A stretch of 64,000 nt of DNA, from NCBI GenBank assembly GCA_033964015.1, contig CM066915.1:14114372-14178371 (forward strand), written 5' to 3'. The translations under genes and the position numbers were made by a program. Positions 1 to 56,000 of the stretch are shown here, one piece after another (the stretch's first letter is position 1; each line of letters starts with the position of its first letter). Origin of the DNA: Scolanthus callimorphus (Eukaryota > Cnidaria > Anthozoa > Actiniaria > Edwardsiidae). The notes below the pieces were generated by a model that was given only the letters and a program-made list of their open reading frames with translations, ran no database searches and was not told where the DNA came from.

Positions 1-411
1 CCTGACACCCGAGCAACGATTACGTCCTGGCCAATCAAAAGCTGAAAGAGTAACGATGAAAACACTCGGGAGTTTGATTGACGGAAGCCAGAAGGCGCGG
101 TTTGACGGTTGGAAATCGTTAGCGGGAGTTCGCAGAATTATGAAAATCGCAGTAAGATATAAGAAAAAGTCAAACTTCGTTAAAATGAACAACTTTATTA
201 GATAGAACAATCTTTTAGCTTGAAAACGATATATAACACATAGCATAAATTGCGACGCGACGAGAGTTTTTTGACGCAAGCATGTCGTTTTCCCTGACCG
301 GGACCTTTAAAACGTTTTTTCGTGGGTTTTAGTTGTTTAAAAGAAGAGATTTGCAACAAGAATACAATAGATTTGCGTGACTTTTTAAAGCATATCAAAA
401 CATTTTCTTGG
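1..411. repeat. Upstream repeat, related to the right part of intron 4
   Basis: No gene is visible. Positions about 165-265 (ATATAAGAAAA, then AACAACTTTATTAGATA, CTTTTAGCTT, TTGCGACGCGACGAGAG) recur in the same order and orientation at about 15606-15720, so this is an interspersed repeat rather than unique DNA. The short reading frame on the minus strand at 198-398 lies inside this repeat and is not treated as a gene. Confidence 0.5.
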
Positions 412-2081
412 GGACTGTTTGTTAATTACGTCGCAGTGGGGGCTGGTGGTTTTTTTTCTGCTCGTAGGTTTTGTGAAAACCCCCGTACAAAAAAGTAGTT
501 TCAATTTCTACCCCCTTCGAAAAACGGCTATTTGAAATTTTACCCCCCTTACCATGCGTGCTAATCGACTAAGCTAGTATCAGTCTCCTATGGTTTAACA
601 ATATCACCAGGTCACCTTTCTTTCAAAATGGCATCTAAACTAAGTACGACTGTAGAAGAGGATGTACCGGTAGAACAAGCTCTAAACTGGTAAGAAAAGA
701 GAGGAGAAGTTCGACAGAAATCTTTAGTAGGAAATCTTTAGTTGGCTCAGGACACTTCGGAACAGTGCTCTGCGTTTCACGCAACAGGGGGGTGAAGGCG
801 GGTAGCGATCACGAATCACGGACCGATTTATCGTTATTTCACGAATCACGGAAGTAAAATTTTAAAAACAATTATGAAAGTTGTGTTTTAAAAGCAGAAC
901 AGATACGCCAAAACACAAAGAGGGCGCGTACTGAGCGGAGTAAGAGGGGTGTCCAAGATCGCGTTTACTGAAATGGCGCAGTAAAGGTTAATATTTGATG
1001 TACTTAAGGGACGGACCATTTGATATTTGATGGGGAGGGTGGCAAATTTTTTTGGGGGCTCGATATTTTTTTCGCGTCCAGTTTTGCTGCTCGATGTTTT
1101 TCCCTAGAACGTGACTTGTGCTCGATTTTTTTCCTGATATTTCTTTTGATGGTTTGAGATTTTACTTAAATTATGTCGCCATCAAAACGACAATTGATCA
1201 CAAGTCAATAAAGTACGATTTCAAGCTCTCCTGTTATTTTATTATTTCGCGAAATTGGTTTGCTCATAGCATCCAGATCAGTTCAGGTTTTTGGTCACCG
1301 GATTGAGGATTTTCGCTACTATGAAGATGTTCGGATCAGTACCGAGCCTTGCTTGTATGTCTCTGCGGATGCGCGCGAAGCGCGCTGCGATTTTGAAAAT
1401 CAAACTACGCCGTTAATTAAATTCTTATTTCTGGGACACGAAAATCACGCTGAAGAAATGGAGTCACGGAAGAAACATAATAGAAATTTTCCAAAATTAA
1501 ACATAGCCAAGTACGACCAAAGTATCCTCTTTATGCGTGCGAAGCGCGCTGCAAATTTGTGAATTGGAAAAGTCCAGGAGTAAATGAGAACTTGGTTTAT
1601 TGCGCTTTCTGACGGGTTGCTAAACCTTTATTTACTGTTTGCTGATAGTAAATTTACTCAATTTTAAAAAGACATTTTAATGTTGTAGATAGCGAGCGCG
1701 CAGCGCGAGCCGACCAAAAACCAATCTATTTCTAAGGACGTCAGGTTCCCTAAAAAGCAGCCAGGAGAGAATGAGCCTGCTCGATATTGGTCCAAATGGT
1801 CCGTCTCTAATGACCAGCTTTCACGTTTCATGAATCTCTAGACCTGTAATCACGAGTCACGTAAGTGAAATTCGTAAAATCACTGGTCACGAGGGCATGA
1901 GATTTCACGGAACACGGCAATAATATTCGTGTTTTCACGGAGCAAATTTGGGGTGCATCACGGAGAACGGCATCACGCATGTTCTAAACATTTACCCCCA
2001 AATTTTTGGACGTTCTGAAAAATTTACCCCCCCCCCCCCAGAAAACCACCAGCCCCCTGTGACATAATTAACGAACAGACC
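412..2081. mobile_element. Non-autonomous DNA element with ~40-bp terminal inverted repeats
   Basis: The left end (412-455, GGACTGTTTGTTAATTA then GGGGGCTGGTGGTTTT) reads back as the reverse complement at 2040-2081 with only a few mismatches, bounding 1670 bp. Next to both ends lie C/G-rich blocks (about 511-547 and 1993-2040) that also mirror each other loosely. The interior has no convincing coding region but repeats phrases such as CACGAATCACGG (about 806-850) and similar ones near 1848-1960. I found no clear target-site duplication, so the superfamily is open. Confidence 0.6.
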
Positions 2082-4963
2082 TTACACGATCACATTCTAT
2101 TCAATCACAAGCCTTGTTCTGTGGTTGCTCGTACGCAAGCCCGCTCAATCTGCAAGGAACGCCTGGTATTTGTGCTTCGATGACGACAAAACAAATGCAA
2201 ACTACGTAACGATTCAATCGCAAGCAAATTGATGCGTTTTATGATGTTTTAACGTTTAATATTTCAACATCAACAGATTCAAGCAGGTTTTTTTTCACAC
2301 AGTACTTCAAATTGGGCATGTTTTATTAAGTTTTTCATACATTATTTAGGCATTTTCCGGGATAGTGTGGCATAGTGCGGAGAAAGTGTGAAAGTGCGGA
2401 AAAGTGCGGTTTTTGGTCGATAGTGCGGAACCGCACCGGCCGCACTTTACCAGATGCCCTGTACATAAGGAAAAGTGGTATCAGAATTCAGACGTATACC
2501 ATGAAGTTGATTTTGAGTGGCGTCAGATATTTTTGCCGTTTTGTATGAAGTCATAAGTGACATCATGACGCATTACATACCTACCTATCAGCCTAAGGAC
2601 GACTTTTGTCGAGTTTGGTCGCTAATGGAGGTTTCTAAGATTTTTTTTTGTCTTATATTTTCACTCTGTGTCCGTGCGTGTGTCTGTGTGTCCATCTGCC
2701 AACAGGTATCCCAATTTTAGGTATGAAAACAGTCATACTCATGCACCCATCAAACATTGAATTATCTGAAAGGCAAAATGTTCAGAGTACCAAACTTGGG
2801 TTACTTACCTATGTCACACAGTAGGTGCAGTAGAAAAAATCATATCTAACTTATTGGGAGCTCCGCTTTTAGGCGGGACCTAAATCATATACTTACTGTA
2901 TGAAGACATGAGATAACCAGTACTGACTTTTGTAGTCTCACCAAAGTTGGGTTCAATTTCTTTTCCAGTTTTGGTATCATATTTTCTTCTGACTGCTCTT
3001 AGGACTTCCACATGAAAAACAGCATAATACCACTGATAAGAGAGAAAAAACATCAATGTTCAGCTCAACTACAAATACAAACTCTCCATAAACAGGGTGT
3101 TTCCTCAATGGATTTTAATGGACGGTGAAAATTACAGGGATAAAAACGAAGCATTTTGAACAAAAACAATTCACTTCTATCATTACTGGATTGTTGACAA
3201 GTTAGGACAGCAAATGGATATTAAATTAGTCCTCAATCAAAGCCCTGAACAGCAGGCTTACCATCTATTTTAGTCATTAATATTTATGTCCACTGTGAGG
3301 TGTCTCAACAAATGAGAATATAATGTCAGAGCAATTTTTATTTATGTCCAGCAATCACCAGCATAGAGCAGACTGTCATGAGATTTTCAAGCATGTAACA
3401 AGATACTTAGCTACAATACTTGAATGTGTGCCCCCCCCCCCCCCCCAATGGAAGGGTGTTGAAAAGCGACCCCACCCCCACCCCTTTGGAATTTCCAAAG
3501 GAAAATACAGTATTTGTATGGAAGAAATCAGGTAAATCAGGTAAAATATCCATCAGGGGATGGATATTTTCTGGAACCATACTAATAGTGTACCAGGTAT
3601 ATGTTTACAAATTGTTTAATGGATTTCATCCACACTGGGATTTTCTCATATATTTTCTATATAGTCACCTGCCTAGTGACTGAAGCTCAATATTTGTAAT
3701 GATGTTGAGTTGACAGGTACATAAATACACATGAAGCACTTTACCTTCTTGCCATCGGGGTAACTTTGTTTGTCTGAGATAGAAAACCTTGATTTGCCTG
3801 TGATCCTCCCTCCACAAGAATTCCACCAGGTGAGGATGCACTAGTAAGGAAGGAAGGGAAAGGAATGTGTCCAAAGGCAATGGCAATGCAAAAGGTGATT
3901 TTAGTCTCTCGGTATAGTACAATGAGGACTATTGAAACCTATGCCTATGATGGCTGGGATTCATTGCTATTTTATGTGCATTACAGATGCTCAGTATTAA
4001 CGAAAGTACAGTAGGCACCAATGTACAGGGTGGCAGATCCAGGGGAGCTGTCACAGAGTAGAGTGGATCTAAACGATTCCATTGGCTCCATATGAAACCA
4101 CATCCTCTGAGACGCAGGGAATTTTTCCTCTGCTCCCCTGTGAGTGAAAACGTTAGAGGAAAAATCCCTTGGGTCTCCGAGGATGATGAAACCAAGAACA
4201 ACAGCTGGAAGATGCTTACACGCTTACACCGCCAAGCTGGTGATGTTTGATCATTTTACATGATCTAGGAAGTATTTGCATGTGTAAACAACGTGTGTGC
4301 GATTCCCTTTCCTGTGTACGGGAACTTCTATTGCAAAACGTGTAGTCTAAACACCCTGAGCTATTATGTGTACCTTTGATTAAAACGAAATATCTGCTGC
4401 GGCTTCCATGATGTTTCCCATTGGACAGGTTTGACGGGAATGGAGGTTAGCGGCTGATTCTCATACAGCATATGCGAACGGCTCATCTTCCTGCTTACAT
4501 AGGTAATGGTGTGGTGAATCAATATTGCCTTATTATCAGCCTCCAGTCCCAGGCGTTCCTCGCAATGAGAAACCGCTGGATGCGCGCGGGCCTGAAACAC
4601 AGGAAGCCCAAACCGTCTAAATTCCTTTTTTGCGGATAAGGTGTTGCTGTGGAAGTTAGTTTCGAACTTTCGAAGTAAGCTAGCATTTTCATCACGTCAC
4701 AGGAACACTTGTCCCTGTTTATTTCGAGGCAACTTTCATTGTACTTGTATTTTCAAATAATATACGGCCCGACCCCGACGTTCCTCGCGTGGACGCGGGT
4801 TCCCTGTGTTTATCGTCATTAAAAATGGCGGGATGCTTCCATCTCGTCCTGCAAATGCAAGGAAGTGGAAACTATCGAGTTTTTCTTTCATGATTTTCTA
4901 TCGGAATGATCTTGAAGTATGAGGAAGTCTGAACTGCAATCAACGAGTGTATTTTCGTAGGGC
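2082..4963. other. Intergenic stretch upstream of ABCC10, no gene recognised
   Basis: I see no protein family here. Low-complexity items are a cluster of AGTGCGGA-like octamers at about 2376-2450, a GT-rich run at 2666-2692, and a C run at 3430-3446. A short repeat is shared with 7035-7090. The last few hundred bases must hold the ABCC10 5' untranslated region and promoter, but I cannot point to a specific element. Confidence 0.4.
3470..3581. repeat. Short interspersed repeat, copy 1
   Basis: A C-rich run is followed by GGAATTTCCAAAGGAAAA (3488-3505) and, 60 bp on, ATTTTCTGGAACCATAC (3566-3581). The same two phrases occur in the same order at 7035 and 7074, which identifies a dispersed repeat. 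The part between them is palindromic in character (GGAATTTCC; ATCCATC/GATGGAT). Confidence 0.5.
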
Positions 4964-49028
<44,065 letters not shown>

Positions 49029-49819
49029 GGGCGAGTGAATGTTGAAGACCGTCTAAGGACGCGAAGGTGGATCCGAATTATGAATCACGAGTTAAAACAC
49101 GAAGGACAGGTTAAACGTGCAATTACTTTTTTTTTCTAAACGCTGTGCAGTCTGTAAGTTGGTAGATTTTCCAAAGTATTTACAAAGAAGTATTTATGAA
49201 TAAACTTAAGCGTCCTTTCAGTTGGTCATCTTATGTTAATATGCCCAACAATCTTACTTTCCAATTAAAAGAGCGTAACTAATGTTGTTCATTCTGTGAT
49301 ATCCAAACTTAGTGGTGCTACAATATAAATGCTACTTATCTGTTCAGGACGACTGTGGCCAACGAGAGAACGTTAGAATTCGGTAGAAATATTTAAATTG
49401 TTCATCTGTTTGCGCGCAAAATCTGCTTTTTAGAAAACCATTTTTCCTCTTACTACGGTCCGATGAGCAGCGTATATTGAAGCACGCAAACGTGTTAGTA
49501 ATTAAAGCGGTCATTCGTTGATCTTTTTCTGCATAAAAAGACTGAGAACAAACAAAAGTTGTGTCTCTAAAAGGGGTTTGCCTAACATTTTTCCTTTAGG
49601 TGTAAACTAAGACTTTAATAGCGATTAGCTAAGTTATTATTATAAATAAGCATATTTTTTACGCTAAGGTTGACCTAAGTTTAAGTACTTTCATGTCAGT
49701 TCCACCAACCGTTAATAATTGATGGCATAATTTAGTTTACGAATCCTACGCGTTTGGCTTTTAAAAGTGCATGTAACCGTGCAGTCTTCGTGTCCTTTTA
49801 AAATGACCATCATCTCGAC
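49029..49819. other. ABCC10 3' UTR and spacer to the galaxin-like gene
   Basis: Only 791 bp separate the ABCC10 stop from the next ATG, both on the + strand. AATAAA at 49199-49204 is a possible ABCC10 poly(A) signal. No coding signal. The upstream region of the galaxin-like gene must lie here, but no TATA box is obvious. Confidence 0.5.
49199..49204 (+). promoter_or_regulatory. Possible ABCC10 polyadenylation signal
   Basis: Canonical AATAAA 171 bases after the stop codon; position is plausible but unsupported by transcript data. Confidence 0.35.
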
Positions 49820-50075
49820 ATGAGGTCGGACATATTTTGTTTGGTTTTGTGGCTTGTGGCCTTGTATACACCGTCTTGTACTGCCGTTGTATCTCCCGTT
49901 CCGCCGCTTTTAAAGCCCGTGCGAGATGTATCTTCCAGGCTGGAGGAATTGGACGATGGTTACCTATCCGGGCTGAAACGAGACGCAGGTAAAACTGAGG
50001 CATCGGACACAGAAGTTCTGGATAATCAAGCAGACTTCGGTAAAGTTCCTATCCTTGCCACTAAAAGATATAACG
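49820..50075 (+). CDS. Galaxin-like exon 1 (signal peptide, acidic pro-region)
   Basis: ATG at 49820. MRSDIFCLVLWLVALYTPSC-TA is a typical secretion signal with cleavage likely after Thr-Ala. It is followed by an acidic stretch (RLEELDDGY) and a dibasic LKRDAG site where a propeptide could be cut. Donor GTAAGA at 50076, phase 1. Confidence 0.85.
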
Positions 50076-53000
50076 GTAAGAAACGTATAGATCTTTACTC
50101 TTTTCGCAGCGACAAAAAAAGTAAAATAAAATAAATGTTGGAATGGCAGTGTCGAAATATGAAGCCTTGTATTTAAATAAAAGGAACCAAAATAAAGTTA
50201 AAAAGAAACCGAGTCACGGAATGATCATTTCGCAAGATCACAAGGCAACATCACTACGAACGGAGGCCCCCCTTAGGGTAGACACACCTAAAAACCCAAT
50301 CTAAGAAGAACATTCATGCTGGAGACAGTGGAGCCTTTTTAGTTTGTGAATAAACTATTCACTAGTGTTTTAATTTCTCGATTCATTTTTATTTTTTATT
50401 TTAACATATAAAGAAGTTTACCCTAAGAGCACCAGGTGCTCATCGAGAGGGCTTTCTTGACCTTAATTACATTTAAATAATAGACATATAATAAACTTAT
50501 CGAGACAGGGAAGGCACATACGTTATATGTACAAATAATTTATGACAAAAAAGTTGCAGGCAGATGATACAAAAATCAATTAGAATAGCAAAAGCGTTGA
50601 TTTCGATTTCGTTGATTTTCATGTCGTATTCGTTACAGTTCATCAACAAACTTAGTGATGCTGACACGGAGTACGGATACATCATCAGTTTAAAAGGCTT
50701 TTTTAAAATCGAATGAAACACTTGAATGGTTTTTACCAAACTTTGTATTTTCAAAGGTCTCTTCTAAGCCTTGGTTATATTTTCATTTTTAGCGTCCGAT
50801 GATTACGTGGAAGCACTATCTTTAGAGACGAATCCCGCTGATACACCCTCTTCAGGCACGAGTTTGGAGGAACAGAGTAAGTTATAAGAACGCGGTGCAA
50901 TATCAAAAAGAACGTTATTTTTTAATGGATGCTCTTTTTAATAAATATAAATTTATCTTTCAGTTGATTACAACAAAGCTTAGCAGTATTCGAAAACACG
51001 CAATCTTTAATTTTTGCATTCTTGACCCAAGTAAAGAAAGTTTAAACTAAGTTTGCTACTCGAGGCACTTTACGAAAAGGACGCTGAAATGGGCAGTTAT
51101 GTGTAACTAACTGGAACATGTTCATGTTCAAGCACTTTGCGCCTCAAGGCTCACCACAGAAATTAAGCAGGATTCGATGAACTGTGATTTACGTGTGAAT
51201 CTGAATAATAGATAAGAATGCATGTCAAGCCTGGTTCAGATAATGGTCGGGCTATACATGACAATGCCTGGTTCAGATAATAATAAGGCAATGCCTGGTT
51301 CAGATGGTAGGGCAATGCCTACATTTGGTTGGATGTGATAGATATTCGAGTTTGTAGCAGCAGCATTACGATGTCAGAATCTAGCGATCTTAGTTTGTGA
51401 GCCATGTTTTGCTTTCCATTATTTAACTCAAGAGACAGCAGTATTGTGTATTCGGTTTATCAACTTGGCGCCCTTTGTTTCGAATTCCCAAGTGAGTTCC
51501 CGCGGTAGATTTGATTCCTAATTAAAATTCTAGTTTTGGAGTGGAATTAATCGACTTCTGTGCTGGAAAATTTCATCTTCTATTTCCTACCAGAAAGATT
51601 TAACCATATTGCAGGAAAGTTGGAAGGGTTACAATTTGACAGTGAAAGCACATTTTGCAAGTGTTCGTTTTATTCTATGTCTAAGAATTCGCGCAAAATT
51701 AAGCCGTGAATTGCTAATCAGAGAAAAGCCCATATGTTTTTGTGCCAAAACACCTCCTACTTTAACCTAAAAAACCTACTTGAAAAAAGTAATCAATCTT
51801 GTTACCAAAAAGCGAAAATCATAGTTCGATGTTTTATAAACAGTTTGCAGGGTTTCGTTTATTCCCAATGACTATTCCGTAGCCGTAGTTTGAGGATTAG
51901 TTTTAGGTATATCAGTGTTTTGGCCAATTTTCTTTGTATTTGACAATGAGTAATCGAGCGCGAACTTGAATCAAGCGCGCCAGACTGTGTCACGTGACAA
52001 GCAAATGTCGCTCCTTTCTGCCCCATAATGGTAGGGCTTTACATGGCAATGCCTGGTTCAGTTAATGGTCGGGCTATACATGACAATGCCTGGTTCAGAT
52101 AATAATAAGGCAATGCCTGCTTCAGAAGGTGGGTCAATGCCTGGTTCAGATGAACGCTCATTGCGATTCAAGCTGCCAACAAGGGAACCAATGAATTCAA
52201 AAAGGACAATGCTTAGGTATTAGATTGTGTGGCAAATTTCAGAATGGGTAAACTTTAATAGGCGTATTTGTATGCGAAATATAACAAATTTGGTGCTACA
52301 AAGTTTGAGTACACGGTTGACTAATAGGAAGCCATTCAGCAGCAGTCCCCCGATGGGACAATATACACGGAAACATCGAGATTCGAGGGAAAACAAAACT
52401 CGCTGTTTCCGAGGATGCAGTCATTAAGTGTTTTATTATATAGCAAAAAGAAAATACGGTAAAAATAGTCCGCCGAAATTTCTCGCCCGCGCAGGCTACA
52501 TTAATTTGTAGCCCACCACGTGATCATGATAGAACCAATCAGAGCGCGCGCTTTGATCGAATAAACACGAGCTATATAATAATCTGGTTTGTTTGAATTC
52601 GGTTTGTTTGCAGTTGTGAATTGTAGTATTATTTTGTTTTCCTTCAAAGCCATCACTGACAAGCGATGCCGTCATAAGTGTGGAGGGAAATGCTATGACC
52701 CGCTGAAGTTCAAGTGTTGCAAGAACAAGAGTCTCCTGCGAAGAGCGTACAAGTGTTGTCGGCACGGATGTGACGGACGTTGCTATGATCCAGCTAAAAC
52801 CCTCTGCTGCAACAATAAACAAATTCCCAAGAAAGGTGAGAGTCATTCTGTACATTGGAAAGGAGAACAAGCCGCCCTGCATGGAAATCAGTCGAAATGA
52901 AATAAACCAATGATATAAACCAAAATAAACCATACAATGAAACGCAAGGTGGGAAATACTAGAAAAATATCACCACGTCCCACATCACAGGTTCTCGCGA

Positions 53001-56000
53001 ATTCTGAAAGAGAGGGTTCATGCATTAAAAATCTGCTTGTTAGTAATTTTGCCGCTTCTTCGTGGATTATAGTTCAATGACTCTACCTTATGGGGCTACA
53101 AGGCTTTTTGTTTGTCTTCATTATCTAGTGTGTCTGTGAAGAAGTGAATAGAAAAAAATCCAAAAACGAAATTGTAAAAATATTGACATTTCCAGGTGAC
53201 ACAAGATGTTGTGGCGGTAGTCAGACCTATAACGGCAGAACGCACTTCTGTTGCGGCAAACAAGTGGTGAAGAATGGGGGGAAATCGAGGTGCTGCAAGT
53301 CAACCTTGTTCGATTCACGCACTCACAAATGTTGCGATGGCGTCAAAATCATGCCTTCCAGTGCTTCTTGCTGTGCACACCGTTGTGGGAAGAAATGCTA
53401 CAACATTGCAACTCAGATCTGCTGCCAGGGACGGTTACATAACAGAGGCGGTGCCGTAAACCATGCGGCGTGTTGCGCCAATGGTATGTACGATGCACGA
53501 AAGCAACAGTGCTGTGCAGGGGGGAGGGTTGTCAACAAGGCAGGCTGTTGCCCTGGTCACGCTCGTTGTGGTAAGACGTGCTATAATCAGGCTCGATCAC
53601 TTTGCTGTCACGGACGTGTAAATAAAAAAGGCCCGTTAGGGAGGTACGCAGCATGCTGTTGGACTGGCATGTACGATACGAGAAGACGGAAATGCTGTGT
53701 CAAGCAAAGGGCAGTTGTCGATAGAAATATGTGCTGTCCAGGCTTGCGTCGGTGTGGAAGACGATGCTACAATCCAAATCAGTCAATCTGTTGCAATAGC
53801 CGTCTCCATTCCAAGCGTCGCATGGGGGCACATGCTAAATGTTGTGGAGCAAAGGCATTTGATAACAGGCATTCCAAGTGCTGTCCTAGCAAACAAGTAG
53901 TTCCAAGGAGAGCCTCCTGTTGTAAGCACACATGCAAAAGCAAGTGCTACGACCCAAGACGTTCCATCTGCTGTTACAATCAACTTCGCAGCCGTTTGTA
54001 TGGCGTCTTTACCAAATGCTGCAAAGTAGGAGTTTATGATTTTCGTAGTATGAAGTGCTGCCGCGGACGACCATGTAAGAAAGGTAAGAAAATCCTAGTG
54101 TTTTCACTCTTCGACAAAACAACAAGTGCAAAAAGCTACCAGATCAAATTACAGACCGCAATCTTTTTGAAAGCAAGCTATCAGACCTTTTCTCTCAAAC
54201 TTAGAAGACCAATCGCAAAAGATTATCGAAATGCCGCGAAAATGGACGCAGTGAAAACGTAAATTACGTAATAAAAAACACAGCGGTAATACCACATTTC
54301 CTTCACTTTCCTCGGCAAATCATTGAAACCATGAAAACAATTTTGTGTGGACTTCATTGTAAAGCACCATAAAAACTAAGTCATTTTTTGTGAAAAAAGG
54401 TATAATAAACCTCATTCCAGAGGAGGGGGGATCATATCAGAAACCCCTTTCATGGGAAGGGTATGGGTAATTTCTAGAATCACAATTTGAATTATTGAAG
54501 ATCAATCATTTTGATCTCACCTCCATAAAGGCAAGTGTGACATAGCACAAAGCCAAGTGTGACAGCATGGAAAAGGCCATCCATACTGAAGACGGTAGAA
54601 AGTCTATCCAATGATGCTTCTTACGTTTAGTTCACTTACAAAGTGAAGGCAAAGCAAAATATGTAAACCATTTATTGGTGTGATGGCAGTTTATTGTAAT
54701 CTTCAAAACATGGCTAATCTGACCTGTTGTTTTCCCTTTCTAACAAAATACGAAGATTGTGCCTGGCAGACATAAGGAGCCTTCCTACAATGTTTTCTGC
54801 CCTCGACCACCAAATGTTGCTGTTCAGCTACACAACTTGTACATGGTCTGAGATTTCACATGGTTACCCTAGAGGTTTTATTCTAATGCACATTTCTTTG
54901 TGATCGGAATTGCTATAGAAACGGAATAACCACGCCCTCCTAATGTTTGAGTAGCTGACAATAGGCCTTTATCACGCAATATTGATTAATAATAAATATA
55001 GATATCAGAAAATGAAGTCCAGTATTCAATTCTACACATCCGTATTAGTAAAAGTGCAAAGTTTGCAGTGAAGATTGCTTCAATACTGAGATATGAATTT
55101 TCAAAACTTCGTGTTCTGGCTTATGTTTTTTACCAGAAATGTATGGCAAAATACGTCGAAACGAGGCTGGACGGGCATCGATGCCCGTCCAGTCTCGACT
55201 TGACGTATTTGCCCATACATTTCTTTGTAAAAAGTAATCCAGAATACGAAGTTTTGAAAATTCGTATCTCAGCCAGTTTTCAAGCAATCTTCACCAAACT
55301 TTGCAATTTTACTAATTCGGATGTATAGAATTGGATTTCATTTTCTGATATCTATTATTTATTATTAATCAATATTGCGTGATAAAGGCCTATAATCCAA
55401 CTTTGAGAAATATTCACTCGGCCAAAGTTATTCGAACGGACTTTTTCATTTCCCAAAATGAAAAAAAATATTATATCCCAAAGAGTTCCTAGAAAAATAA
55501 TGGCTGATATCTGCCAAATTAAAAAGTCCTTGTCGCCAGAATGATCTGCAAACCTAAGGCAATCTGTCAGCTGAAATATAACTTACAATGCTTTTTGTAT
55601 GGCATGTATGTGTATGTAAACTGCAAGAGATAAGAAGTTTTGAACTGAATTCTACATCTCACGTTCTTTGGGTACTTTGGCTCCTTTGACTTCCCCGTGC
55701 TGTAATTTCTCTTATTTAAGGGAACACTGTTCGCCTTTGTTAGGCTGTAATTTGGATACCTACCGCCCTGAAGGACCGAAATAAAGGTCCGAAACGTTGG
55801 CATATTTTGCGTTTCTGTTTTGGTTTTCCATTCTCTGTCATTGGACACCTACCGGATAATGCATTCAAAAAGCTTTTGGAATTTCCGCGGGTTTTTTTGC
55901 CCGCGCATTATATTAGACAATCGTCAGAGTTTCTTATTTGCTTTGCTTTCAGTGACTTGTAAGTTCAAGTGCGGTTCTGTGTGCTACGACCCTCGTCGCC

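Noticed and set aside
1118..1562. Two overlapping frames of 62 and 100 codons in the upstream element
   Set aside because: No domain and inside a non-autonomous inverted-repeat element.
52589..52649. Alternative signal-peptide start for the di-Cys gene
   Set aside because: The hydrophobic stretch before exon 3 starts with TTG, not ATG, and the phase-1 acceptor at 52650 explains the frame.
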